Of a stretch of 64,000 bases of DNA, positions 40,580 to 48,369 are shown one piece after another. The stretch's first letter is position 1, and every line of letters begins with the position of its first letter. The notes beneath the pieces were generated by a model that worked only from the letters and a program-made list of their open reading frames with translations, searched no databases and was not told the origin of the DNA. Position numbers and translations under genes: made by a program. Origin of the DNA: JAJCYL01 sp040222875 (GTDB taxonomy: Bacteria; Bacteroidota; Bacteroidia; Cytophagales; Cyclobacteriaceae); NCBI GenBank assembly GCA_040222875.1, contig JAVKCG010000034.1, forward strand, positions 310,001 to 374,000. The letters are read 5' to 3'.

Positions 40580-41317
40580 ATGAGGTTTACAATCCTACTC
40601 TTAATAATCTTCTCAAATTATACTCATGTAGAGGCACAGGAAACCACCTCTTTCCCGGCTATGGATGGCCTGGAGGTTACGGCTGACCTTTACATCACCA
40701 ATGCTGAAAGTGCACCACTAATAGTACTATTTCACCAAGCAGGTTGGAGCAGAGGCGAGTACCGAGAGATTGCCCCGAAATTGAATCAAATGGGCTTTAA
40801 TTGTATTGCTGTTGACCAGAGAAGCGGCAAAGAAGTAAACGGTGTGGCCAACCAAACATTTATGGCGGCTGAGAGCAATGGCATAAACACTACGTTTATC
40901 GCAGCCATCAATGACATTGAGGCTGGAATCAACTTTGCGAAAAATGTTTACAGCGCTAAATCCATTATCATTTGGGGTAGCTCCTACTCCTCATCACTTG
41001 TACTAAAATATGCAGGCGATAATCCGAATTCAGTAGATGGTGTATTGGCGTTTAGTCCAGGGGAATATTTTAAGGAAAAACCAGTGGATTTTGTACAAAC
41101 AAGTGCTGCTAAAATCGAAATTCCTGTGTTTATCACTTCATCTAAGGCCGAACGCTCCTCCTGGGAGGATATATTTGAGGCAATACCTACAGATAATAAA
41201 ACTTCATATATACCAAGATCTGCGGGCCATCATGGTAGCAGGGCATTGTGGGAAGCAAACAAAGGAAATGAAGGTTACTGGAAAGCAGCTACCAAATTCT
41301 TGGATCAATTCAAGTAG
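40580..41317 (+). CDS. Secreted alpha/beta hydrolase
   Basis: The 245-residue product starts at ATG 40580 (MRFTILLLIIFSNYTHVEAQ), a clear signal peptide. An earlier in-frame ATG at 40505 overlaps dapD and would bury it. The alpha/beta-hydrolase fold is seen from LIVLFHQAGWSRGEYREIA, with an HQ oxyanion-type motif. The nucleophile elbow is WGSSYSSSL (the central Ser of GSSYS), and the catalytic His is probably in SAGHHGSRALW. Such dienelactone-hydrolase-like enzymes cleave esters in the periplasm. The substrate is unknown. Confidence 0.85.
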   Translation: MRFTILLLIIFSNYTHVEAQETTSFPAMDGLEVTADLYITNAESAPLIVLFHQAGWSRGEYREIAPKLNQMGFNCIAVDQRSGKEVNGVANQTFMAAESNGINTTFIAAINDIEAGINFAKNVYSAKSIIIWGSSYSSSLVLKYAGDNPNSVDGVLAFSPGEYFKEKPVDFVQTSAAKIEIPVFITSSKAERSSWEDIFEAIPTDNKTSYIPRSAGHHGSRALWEANKGNEGYWKAATKFLDQFK

Positions 41318-41326
41318 TTCAGCCGA

Positions 41327-41356
41327 TTTGTTTTGATGGACATCCATTTAACTTTG
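41327..41356 (+). promoter_or_regulatory. Promoter of the TPR lipoprotein gene
   Basis: TTTG (41327-41330), an 18-base spacer and TAACTTTG (41349-41356) match the Bacteroidota sigma consensus in both boxes and spacing. The ATG is 16 bases downstream at 41373. Confidence 0.65.
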
Positions 41357-41372
41357 CGGCACATTTAGCATC

Positions 41373-41966
41373 ATGAAGAATTTTCTTTTTTTACCAATAA
41401 TTGCTCTCATCCTATTTTCATGTAACTCAGAAGATGTAACATTAGGAGACCGCTACTTCGATCAGGGAGACTTTCAGCAAGCCATCGAAGCATATAACGA
41501 ATACCTCAAACTACAGCCAACCCATGTGAAATCGATTTATAACAGAGGCAGGGCGAAGGAAGAACTTGGCAATTTTGAACAAGCACTTATAGACTTTCAG
41601 CAGGTGCTTAAGATTGATGGTAAAAATGTAAATGCATTCTTAAGTATTGGCAATTATCACTACCGAAAAGATAATTTTGATGTAGCAGCCTACAATTTTG
41701 AGCAAGCCGTCGAAAACAATGATTCCAATGCAGATGCCCATTTTTTATGGGGCAAAGCATTGCACAAATTAGGCAGGTTTCCTGAAGCGATGGAGCAATT
41801 AAACCTGGCCCTTAGCCTTGATCAGGAGTTAGGAGAGGCATATCTGAGCCGCGGTGTACTTTTTCTGGCCAATGGCCGAACCCGTAGAGCTTGTTCGGAT
41901 TTCATGAAGGCGAAGGCACTGGACGTCAGGGATGCCTCTGGTGCGGTTGATAGTTATTGTAGGTAA
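41373..41966 (+). CDS. TPR-repeat lipoprotein
   Basis: The 197-residue product has a lipoprotein leader (LIALILFSC, Cys near 17) and about four tetratricopeptide repeats from residue 24 on. They read as LGDRYFDQGDFQQAIEAYNEYLKLQP, NRGRAKEELGNFEQALIDFQQVLKI, then NYHYRKDNFDVAAYNFEQAV and HFLWGKALHKLGRFPEAMEQL. TPR lipoproteins serve as protein-interaction scaffolds in the envelope, for example in gliding or secretion machinery, but the partner is not evident. It is a monocistronic gene with a good promoter. Confidence 0.88.
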   Translation: MKNFLFLPIIALILFSCNSEDVTLGDRYFDQGDFQQAIEAYNEYLKLQPTHVKSIYNRGRAKEELGNFEQALIDFQQVLKIDGKNVNAFLSIGNYHYRKDNFDVAAYNFEQAVENNDSNADAHFLWGKALHKLGRFPEAMEQLNLALSLDQELGEAYLSRGVLFLANGRTRRACSDFMKAKALDVRDASGAVDSYCR

Positions 41967-42099
41967 TAATTAGAAACTTCCCCTTTCTGCGTTTGCTAGG
42001 TGGATGTCAAGGTTTAAGTTTTGAATTCAACATGAATAAAAGCTTCTCAGAATATCGCCAGTAAGCTAATATAAAAGGTGACTAGTTGAGATAATTTAA

Positions 42100-42396
42100 T
42101 TATGCAGCTTCTTCGACTATAGTTCGGATCAACGCCAGAACCCAAAGCACTCCCAAAATAGCCGATATCAATCCAATTAACTTATGCGGAGATTTGTATC
42201 TAAGATAAATATAGCTACCGAATATTATGCACAACGGACCGCTTAAGAAAACACGTTCCCACACCAGAATATCCTCAACATCGTTGCCCCATATGTCCAG
42301 TTTGAAAGCTAAGATGTAGCGTATTATCGGTATTGCGGCTAATAGAAGTCCGACATAAAGAAAAGTAAGATGTCCTATTTTAGTGTTAATCTTCAT
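42100..42396 (-). CDS. Small membrane protein, unknown
   Basis: The 98-residue protein has three predicted transmembrane helices (about 10-28, 50-64, 73-92) and no motif I recognise. The loop between helices 1 and 2 (FKLDIWGNDVEDILVWERV) is acidic. It ends with IVEEAA. It is 21 bases downstream of the THUMP methyltransferase on the same strand, so the two may share a transcript. Confidence 0.55.
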   Translation of the reverse strand: MKINTKIGHLTFLYVGLLLAAIPIIRYILAFKLDIWGNDVEDILVWERVFLSGPLCIIFGSYIYLRYKSPHKLIGLISAILGVLWVLALIRTIVEEAA

Positions 42397-42417
42397 TACA
42401 AAAAAGTCGATTATTAG

Positions 42418-43590
42418 CTATCTATTGATAAAATTTTCCTTCTCCTTCTTGCTGCCTTGATAAAGTTCATATTCCAATAAACGGCAATCAATTTTCGCAT
42501 TGAAAAACTCCAAACGGCGCTTGGCCCTCAAACCTACTTTTTTAGCCAGGTTCATGTTGCCGGTAAAGATGTAGCCCATTTTACCAGCACATTTGTTCTT
42601 GAAAAAATCGCCAATTGCCCGATAGATTGACTCAAGCTCTTCCTCCTCCCCCATCCTCTCACCATATTCCGGGTTTAGGATAACCACACCTTCCCCCTCT
42701 GGTATAATCGTCTTTTGGAAAGGGCCTTTCCAGAAATCAATCATTTTATCTACCCCGGCTATTTTGGCATTTTTCTGAGCAGCTTCCAGTGCCCTGCCGG
42801 AAATATCTGTAGCAATGATTTTTGGAAAACCGTCTTCTCTGACCTGATCCAATGCTTTTCTTCTTAGGCTATTCCAAATGGTAGGATCATAATCGTTCAA
42901 GTGCATGAAACCGAAGTTTTTTCTATCCAAACCCGGAGGTGTGTTCGATGCAATCAAAGCTGCTTCAATAGCTAAAGTGCCACTTCCGCACATGGGGTTC
43001 ACAAAGATGGATTGACTGTTCCAATTTGTAGCCAATATTAATGAAGCGGCCAACGACTCTGAGAGCGGCGCTTTGTGAGGAAACTTTCTGTAACCATGTT
43101 TGGCAATGGTTTCACCAGAAGTATCAAAGAAAATAGCAACTTCATCCCTTACCCAATGAAGAAAAAGTACCGTTCGGTCTTGATCAGGTCCGGAGTTTGG
43201 GCGCCGGGAAGCTTTTTCCTGTATGCGATCAACTATCGCATCTTTCACCCTAAGGTTTGCAAACCGGTTGTCTCGGATAAAGTCATTGTTGACGAAAGAA
43301 TTGATTGAGAAATAACCATCCATCGGGATCAGTTTCTCCCAGGGCAGTTTTTTTAATTCTTTATATAAAATGTCGGGATGAACCGCTGTGAGCTTTTTTA
43401 TCAGAAATAAAACCCTACTGGCCGTTCTCAAATGGAGGTTCAAGCGCATGCAATCCTCCATTGTTCCAAACAATACTACCCCTTGCCTGTTTTCCTCGAT
43501 CTGATCATAGCCCAATGATTTAACCTCATTTGCCAGCACCCAACTTTGTCGTGGTGGACAGGTAATTACAATTTCAGATTTTTCGCTCAA
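42418..43590 (-). CDS. THUMP-domain class I RNA methyltransferase (RlmL/TrmN-like)
   Basis: The 390-residue protein has an N-terminal THUMP domain (about 45-160) and a Rossmann methyltransferase domain with VNPMCGSGTLAIEAAL (SAM site, about 200-215) and ATDISGRALEAAQKNAK. It is of the kind that makes N2-methylguanosine in 23S rRNA or tRNA. The catalytic motif, usually NPPYGER, reads NPEYGERM, a change at the second Pro. Translation starts at TTG 43590, as no Met occurs before residue 49. It lies 21 bases downstream of the aminopeptidase P gene on the same strand. Confidence 0.88.
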   Translation of the reverse strand: MSEKSEIVITCPPRQSWVLANEVKSLGYDQIEENRQGVVLFGTMEDCMRLNLHLRTASRVLFLIKKLTAVHPDILYKELKKLPWEKLIPMDGYFSINSFVNNDFIRDNRFANLRVKDAIVDRIQEKASRRPNSGPDQDRTVLFLHWVRDEVAIFFDTSGETIAKHGYRKFPHKAPLSESLAASLILATNWNSQSIFVNPMCGSGTLAIEAALIASNTPPGLDRKNFGFMHLNDYDPTIWNSLRRKALDQVREDGFPKIIATDISGRALEAAQKNAKIAGVDKMIDFWKGPFQKTIIPEGEGVVILNPEYGERMGEEEELESIYRAIGDFFKNKCAGKMGYIFTGNMNLAKKVGLRAKRRLEFFNAKIDCRLLEYELYQGSKKEKENFINR

Positions 43591-43611
43591 GCTTGATGTG
43601 ATTGGTTGCAG

Positions 43612-45102
43612 TTACTTACCGTCAATATCCGGCAAAACTACATCATCAAAGGGGCTTGGCTCAGTCATCAGCTTTTCTATTTCGTCACTTGATCGGGGCG
43701 CCATATCTGAGAGGAGTTCACAGCCATCTTTAGTGATGAGAAAATCATCCTCAATCCGAACCGGAATGTTCCACCATTTCTTAGGGGCAGGGCTGCCTTC
43801 AGGAATGTATATACCTGGCTCAATGGTAATTACCATGTTCTCCTCCAAAAGGTCTTTAATGCCCTTGTCATGAACATCCAATCCAATATGGTGGCAGCAC
43901 CCATGCGGATAATACCGATTGCGCCCAGTTTCGGTGTTCATAATGTCCTTCAGGGATGTACTCTTATACAGTCCCAGGTCAACCAGACCATTATTGATAA
44001 CATCAGCAGTAGCTTCATACAAGTCATCAAAGCTGGTTCCGGCCTTGCATATTTTCATAGCTGCTTCCTGGGCCTCATAAACCAGGTCATAAATGATTTT
44101 TTGTTCGTTCGAAAACTTGCCGTTTACGGGAATAGTGCGGGTGACATCTGCAGTGTAACCATGGTACTCGGCACCTAGGTCCATCAGTATCAATTCTCCA
44201 TCCTCAATCTGTGGCTTGTAATTATCTATATAGTGCAACACGCAGCCATTATGACCGGCACCTACAATGCTCACATATCCTTCAGCTTCGGCCTGATATT
44301 TTTTGAAAATATCCTCATGAAGGCCTTGTATCTCAGCCTCTGACATACCGGGGTGCATGGCCCTCATTACCTCTGCTTGTGCTGCAGTAGATATGTTCAC
44401 TGCTTTGCGTATCAGCACTATTTCTTCCGCCAATTTTATACCCCTCATCTCGTTCATTATAGTATCAAGGGTTTGCAGATCAATATTATTCCGTTGTGGC
44501 TCAACCGTTAATGAACTATTAGTTTCATAGCCTACCTTTTGTTTAAACTGGGTAACTAAGTCATACAAATCACCAACCTCCTCGGTATCACGAATGTCAT
44601 CAAAAAACTCGTAGAACAACACCTTGTCATATCGTGAAAAATCAATATTAAACTGATTGAAATCCGGGCCTTCCAGGGCCATCTTGAGATCAAGCTCACT
44701 TGATGCACCTTCCTTGCCTAACCTTGCGCCATCGTAAAGTTCTTTAAGGGCATTATGTGCCCTCACGAAAATCAATTCATCGGTCTGTTTTCCACCGATG
44801 CGCTGATTTTCTTTAAAAATTAATAGCATAGCATGCGGCTCCCTATGACCTGTCAAATAGTAAAAATTAGGATCCTGATGGTAGGCATAATTTGTATCAT
44901 TCGATCTGTTTCTAACAGGCCCTGCAAAAAATACTGCCACGGAATTTGAAGGCATTTTTTGCCTCAGAACATTGCGCCTTTCTTTATGAAACTCATTCCT
45001 CAAATAGTCCTGCGGTTTCATGGCTACTTGTCCGTGAGCACCCAAACAATAGCTTACCAAAATTAATACGAGGTGGTACCTCATTCGCTTTATTGAGATC
45101 AT
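43612..45102 (-). CDS. Secreted aminopeptidase P (Xaa-Pro aminopeptidase, M24 family)
   Basis: The product has 496 residues from ATG 45102 with a signal peptide ending CLGAHGQ. The N-terminal domain is the aminopeptidase P type (AVFFAGPVRNRSNDTNYAYHQDPNFYYLTG). The pita-bread domain has the metal ligands Asp in LMDLGAEYHGYTADVTR (two), His in HGCCHHIGLDVHD, Glu in ITIEPGIYIPEG and Glu in VRIEDDFLIT. It would remove N-terminal residues before Pro, with two Mn2+ ions. It follows the DoxX gene after 2 bases, so both are likely co-transcribed. Confidence 0.93.
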   Translation of the reverse strand: MISIKRMRYHLVLILVSYCLGAHGQVAMKPQDYLRNEFHKERRNVLRQKMPSNSVAVFFAGPVRNRSNDTNYAYHQDPNFYYLTGHREPHAMLLIFKENQRIGGKQTDELIFVRAHNALKELYDGARLGKEGASSELDLKMALEGPDFNQFNIDFSRYDKVLFYEFFDDIRDTEEVGDLYDLVTQFKQKVGYETNSSLTVEPQRNNIDLQTLDTIMNEMRGIKLAEEIVLIRKAVNISTAAQAEVMRAMHPGMSEAEIQGLHEDIFKKYQAEAEGYVSIVGAGHNGCVLHYIDNYKPQIEDGELILMDLGAEYHGYTADVTRTIPVNGKFSNEQKIIYDLVYEAQEAAMKICKAGTSFDDLYEATADVINNGLVDLGLYKSTSLKDIMNTETGRNRYYPHGCCHHIGLDVHDKGIKDLLEENMVITIEPGIYIPEGSPAPKKWWNIPVRIEDDFLITKDGCELLSDMAPRSSDEIEKLMTEPSPFDDVVLPDIDGK

Positions 45103-45104
45103 TT

Positions 45105-45458
45105 TCAACTGAACACTTTTCGGTCGTAGATATATGAGATTATTAGTAAAACCGCTGCTCCGATTGCTCCCCAGTGGTTACCATCGTTGACGCTTATGTG
45201 CGCCAGTGCAGCTAAAATGAAGTCTATCGAAAAACCTACATAGGCCAGCTGCTTCAAGATATTCGACTTCTTGGTTACTATCGCAATCACTCCCAATATT
45301 TTGGCAATTGCAAGTGGATACACCCAAACTGAAGAATACCCAAGGTCTTCAAACGCACCACTTACGTAATCATACTGAACAATATACATCACACCCGACA
45401 TCAGCATCCATGCCATAAGTGACCCGGTAACGACCCAATAAATGATTTTATTTGTCAT
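45105..45458 (-). CDS. DoxX-family membrane protein
   Basis: The 117-residue protein has four predicted transmembrane helices. It shows the DoxX-like pattern with VWVYPLAIAKILGVIAIV and YVGFSIDFILAALAHI in the second half. DoxX-like proteins are small quinone-interacting or redox-associated membrane proteins of mostly unknown function. The stop is 2 bases from the aminopeptidase P start. Confidence 0.85.
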   Translation of the reverse strand: MTNKIIYWVVTGSLMAWMLMSGVMYIVQYDYVSGAFEDLGYSSVWVYPLAIAKILGVIAIVTKKSNILKQLAYVGFSIDFILAALAHISVNDGNHWGAIGAAVLLIISYIYDRKVFS

Positions 45459-45502
45459 GATTGTTCTTTATGCTGATTAAAACTAAGCGGTTAAAACCAG
45501 AA

Positions 45503-46102
45503 TCATTTACATAAATCCAGCATTGGTTGAAGTTCTTTTTGAATGTTTTCAGATTTGTCCTTTAAATACCACTTCTGCATCTCTGCCTGAACCTCTTTAT
45601 AATCCATGTCAAGTTTATTGTTCTTGTAAACCATAAACATATCTTGAGCTGGTTTTGGTCTTGGCCCCCAATCACCTTTTACCTCAAGGGTTGTAGCATC
45701 AATAATGATGACTTTCGGTATTGACCTGCCGCCATTGGTCAGAAACTTGTCCATCAACTCAAGATGCTGATCCCGATAAATAAGTTTCAACTCCAGATTA
45801 TCTATTTCGGATGCCATCTTATTCAGCACTGGTACTATTTGGGCTGCATCACCGCACCATCCTTCAGTAATAACCAGCCAAATTAACTTACACGGAACCG
45901 ACCTCCCGGCCTCAAGAAAACCGTCACTCAACCTGGAAGTTTTATTGAGCCGCTTCATCCTTTGGTAATTCAGTTTATTATAAAAGTTAAGATTTTCAGA
46001 TTCATACATCGGCTGATCGTTCTCAATAGACTGCTCAATCTGTTTAAAGTACGCATTATAAGTTATTGCTTTATCGAGGCTGCTTTTAATTAATTCTTTC
46101 AT
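45503..46102 (-). CDS. Cytoplasmic thioredoxin-like protein
   Basis: The 199-residue product starts at ATG 46102 (MKELIKSSLDKAITYNAYF). A TTG four codons earlier is possible. An N-terminal helix pair is followed by a thioredoxin fold with the active-site variant EGWCGDAAQIVP, in which the second Cys of CxxC is absent. SIPKVIIIDATTLEVKGDW is the cis-Pro region. With a single Cys it cannot act as an ordinary dithiol reductase; a monothiol or binding role is likely. The family is common in Bacteroidota. No signal peptide is present. Confidence 0.85.
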   Translation of the reverse strand: MKELIKSSLDKAITYNAYFKQIEQSIENDQPMYESENLNFYNKLNYQRMKRLNKTSRLSDGFLEAGRSVPCKLIWLVITEGWCGDAAQIVPVLNKMASEIDNLELKLIYRDQHLELMDKFLTNGGRSIPKVIIIDATTLEVKGDWGPRPKPAQDMFMVYKNNKLDMDYKEVQAEMQKWYLKDKSENIQKELQPMLDLCK

Positions 46103-46275
46103 TCCTTGTTTCAATTTTACAAACTCATAACGTCGCTAGTGTTTTCGGGATTTGCGTATATCACTGACTGTCGTCGTAAAGTCAATATAACATTACCAGA
46201 TGAGCTTAATTATTTCAGGGTGATCTTTGAGACAGCTTTGCAAATAGCTAATATTGCATCCCGCAATTTTCGGAA

Positions 46276-46349
46276 GGGCCCATAGCTCAGCTGGTTAGAG
46301 CACCTGACTCATAATCAGGGGGTCCCAGGTTCGAGCCCTGGTGGGCCCA
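46276..46349 (+). tRNA. tRNA with CAT anticodon (Met elongator or Ile2)
   Basis: The 74-base cloverleaf has an acceptor stem GGGCCCA / TGGGCCC, a D-arm with AGCTCAGCTGGTTAGAGC, an anticodon stem around CTCATAA, and a T-arm with GGTTCGAGCC. The anticodon CAT fits either elongator tRNA-Met or the tRNA-Ile2 whose C34 is changed to lysidine by TilS. I cannot separate these by eye. It is not an initiator, because the acceptor stem is fully paired at its first position. The CCA end is not encoded. Confidence 0.95.
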
Positions 46350-46355
46350 CATTTG

Positions 46356-46386
46356 AAGCCTCTCAATTTTTGAGAGGCTTTTTTAT
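46356..46386 (+). terminator. Rho-independent terminator after the tRNA
   Basis: AAGCCTCTCA (46356-46365) pairs with TGAGAGGCTT (46371-46380) over a five-base loop, followed by a run of T (46379-46384). It is a strong 10-bp stem, seven bases after the tRNA. Confidence 0.9.
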
Positions 46387-46392
46387 TCCACG

Positions 46393-46536
46393 AAAGATGG
46401 TCTTGTGGCTTGGGTGAAAAACACCAATGAGGTTAGTGGTGACTTTAAAAAATACACATCGTCATTCCCCAATAGACAGGAATCCGCATATGCATGGCAA
46501 AGTCAAGGAGATTCCCAACTCACTAGCACCAATTAG
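46393..46536 (+). pseudogene. Fragment of a coding sequence, C-terminal end
   Basis: After the terminator T-run, an open frame reads KDGLVAWVKNTNEVSG, then DFKKYTSSFPNRQESAYAWQ and ends at TAG 46534-46536. It has no start codon and begins inside an ordered sequence, so it looks like the tail of a lost gene. The composition resembles extracellular adhesin-type proteins; the family is not identified. Confidence 0.35.
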
Positions 46537-46571
46537 GGGAACTAATTGATTTGGAACGCTGATGGCAAATA

Positions 46572-46603
46572 AATCTTCGTTACAAACGAGGACTAGTCAA
46601 GGG
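46572..46603. repeat. Partial copy R1 of the 145-bp repeat
   Basis: Only the end with the hairpin TTCGTT-ACA-AACGAG and GACTAGTCAAGGG is present. It lies just 15 bases past the stop of the gene at 46618-47136, as the full copies lie behind other minus-strand genes. Confidence 0.7.
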
Positions 46604-46617
46604 GTTTAAGGGTGCAA

Positions 46618-47136
46618 CTAAGGGTTATCCTCATTTTCCATAAATGTGTGAACATCTTTTATGAATTCTGAATCGCCAAGTTGGACAAACCCATCATTTT
46701 CTATAACAAAGGTTGAAAGATATCCGTCGTTAGCTCCTGAGTCTATTATCTTCAATTTCCTATCAGCAGAGATTGAAAAAAAGGTGTTGTCACCAGCGGC
46801 CGAATTACCCATAATTTTGTACTCGCAAAAATCACCATCTAATTTGAACAGTAGGCCTTCGATGTAAAAGTCGGTTCCTTCATTGTAATACTCTTTAATA
46901 AGAATGAGCCAATGAGTTTGAAGATTAATTTTCCCTACGGCCTTACTTTGGCTCAAATCAATATCTTCTCCACTAAACAGATCAGAAGGTATTAAGGATC
47001 CATCTTCATCGAGGTAGTCATTATCATACCAATTTAGTGGGGTATTTATCTCCTGAATTCCCATTACAAAATCATCAAAATTTTGAGCCGTGGCACTTAA
47101 CGACAAAAGCAAAAACAACATATTTAATAATTTCAT
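46618..47136 (-). CDS. Hypothetical secreted protein in repeat-flanked array
   Basis: The 172-residue product has a signal peptide (MKLLNMLFLLLSLSATAQ). The acidic mature part (FDDFVMGIQEINTPLNWYDND, then DFYIEGLLFKLDGDFCEYKI and FVIENDGFVQLGDSEFI) is beta-rich, with one Cys. I do not recognise a family. It ends 15 bases from repeat R1 and starts 72 bases from repeat R2, so it occupies one slot of a repeat-punctuated series on the minus strand. A protective or immunity-like role is only a guess from that context. Confidence 0.6.
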   Translation of the reverse strand: MKLLNMLFLLLSLSATAQNFDDFVMGIQEINTPLNWYDNDYLDEDGSLIPSDLFSGEDIDLSQSKAVGKINLQTHWLILIKEYYNEGTDFYIEGLLFKLDGDFCEYKIMGNSAAGDNTFFSISADRKLKIIDSGANDGYLSTFVIENDGFVQLGDSEFIKDVHTFMENEDNP

Positions 47137-47207
47137 GGCTTAATAGTTTTCCGTGTAGATTCGAAATACACTCTTGAAGTTAATTTGCTGGACGTCAATC
47201 CAACCCT

Positions 47208-47352
47208 CACCCTCCTCCGAGTTTGTAACGCGGATGCTTTAAGATTTGAGTTTTTAACTAAACGTTCTGTTTACTCTTAATGGAAAACCATCTTTGTGCA
47301 TTGCAAATGCTAATACCATGAATCCTCGTTACAAACGAGGACTAGTCAAGGG
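47208..47352. repeat. 145-bp repeat copy R2
   Basis: R2 is a full copy, aligned with R3 (47462-47606) over its whole 145 bases with scattered substitutions. One end is CACCCTCCTCnGAG-TTTGTAACGCGGATG. The other has the perfect hairpin TCCTCGTT-ACA-AACGAGGA followed by CTAGTCAAGGG. Confidence 0.85.
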
Positions 47353-47424
47353 ATAAATAATACCAATATGTGTTGGGTGAGAACCCGGAGTTAATATGAT
47401 TAAAGCAACTAATATATTTTTCAT
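47333..47424 (-). pseudogene. Remnant of a secreted-protein gene between R2 and R3
   Basis: An ATG at 47424 opens MKNILVALIILTPGSHPTHI, which looks like the beginning of a signal peptide, then runs into repeat R2 and stops there. It appears to be the 5' stump of a gene whose body was lost, occupying the slot between the two full repeats. Confidence 0.35.
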
Positions 47425-47461
47425 TATTGTTTAGTTATTTTTTTAACCCCACACCGCCCTC

Positions 47462-47606
47462 CACCCTCCTCAGAGTTTGTAACGCGGATGTTTTAAAATC
47501 TAAGTTTTAACTTAATCTTCTGTTTACTCTTAATGAAAAACCTTCTTTGCACATTGCAAATGCTTATACCATTGAATCCTCGTTACAAACGAGGACTAGT
47601 CAAGGG
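47462..47606. repeat. 145-bp repeat copy R3
   Basis: R3 is the second full copy. Its hairpin end stops one base before the stop codon of the immunity-like gene (47608). The two ends of the unit carry related GTTACAAAC / GTTTGTAAC motifs in opposite orientation, so the unit has short terminal inverted similarity. Confidence 0.85.
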
Positions 47607-47607
47607 T

Positions 47608-47901
47608 TTATTTGTCACTGAAAAGATAATCCCAAACGAGAGATTTAAAATACTTTTTAATACTCTCATCCGTATGGTTATCAATCTCTATTACAATCAA
47701 TCTGTTTTCTTTAGCAAATTCTAACCATTCAAATTTAGGATCAGATAAAGCAAGATCAAGTTCTTCCTTCAATCCCTGCTTATTTATATGCCCTTGCTGA
47801 ATAGATAAATCTAAACTTCCCAAATTTTGATCTAAACTCAAGTCAAATTCATCTGTAAAAATGCTAAACGTTGCTGCTAAATTTTTAAATCTATCTTTCA
47901 T
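47608..47901 (-). CDS. Probable immunity-type protein
   Basis: The 97-residue cytoplasmic acidic protein reads MKDRFKNLAATFSIF, then FDLSLDQNLGSLDLSIQQG and FEWLEFAKENRLIVIEIDNH. I cannot name the family, but size, acidity and position directly after a toxin-tip-like frame (one base gap) are typical of an immunity gene of a polymorphic toxin. It ends at repeat R3. Start ATG 47901 is the only sensible one. Confidence 0.55.
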   Translation of the reverse strand: MKDRFKNLAATFSIFTDEFDLSLDQNLGSLDLSIQQGHINKQGLKEELDLALSDPKFEWLEFAKENRLIVIEIDNHTDESIKKYFKSLVWDYLFSDK

Positions 47902-47902
47902 A

Positions 47903-48127
47903 TTAAAAATCTGGATACATGGTTAAAATTTGATAATTACCTCCACCTAAATCTTCGTAAATAGCCAGTACTTTGTTGGTACTCTCAAAAGTGCTTCCGT
48001 TTCTAGGAACTCCTTTTCCTAAATCTCCAGAACTTGATGTATAAGATACAATTCTTCTATTTCCACTTTGTACACCATTATCCCAAGCTGATGTTCCTGG
48101 CCCTGTATTATCTAATCCTGATTTCAA
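47903..48127 (-). pseudogene. Orphan toxin-tip-like fragment
   Basis: The frame lies between an upstream in-frame TAA (48137-48139) and the stop at 47903. It has no ATG, only TTG 48127, yet reads like the C-terminal end of a larger protein: GTSAWDNGVQSGNRRIVSYT, LGKGVPRNGSTFESTNKVLA, then NYQILTMYPDF. Ends of the type ILTMYP and short compact C-terminal domains are usual for polymorphic-toxin tips with a BECR-like RNase fold (from memory of the class, not a search). The carrier part is missing. The immunity-like gene follows after one base. Confidence 0.45.
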
Positions 48128-48337
48128 ACTATCATTTTATGGAGGTTTAATTGTTATTAATAGCTTGACTATATAGAGAATTAAATTAAAAGCTTAAACA
48201 TCATAGTGTTTAGGAGAAGTAACCTAAACCAATGGTTCGGGTTATATTTCTATTTATAATAATATATATCTGGCCTTTTATCTTGATTCACCATTATCAA
48301 TTGCTGTTTAGTTCGTTTGTTAACATCAAATTCAAAT

Positions 48338-48367
48338 TTTGACGATCCCTTTAATCACTTAATTTTG
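48338..48367 (+). promoter_or_regulatory. Promoter of the gene at 48370
   Basis: TTTG (48338-48341), an 18-base spacer and TAATTTTG (48360-48367) match both Bacteroidota boxes. The ATG follows after only two bases, implying a leaderless transcript or a later start. Confidence 0.6.
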
Positions 48368-48369
48368 AC

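Noticed and set aside
46572..47606. Repeated hairpin sequence as a CRISPR array
   Set aside because: The copies are irregularly spaced, 145 bases long where complete, and separated by genes rather than short uniform spacers; no cas genes are present.
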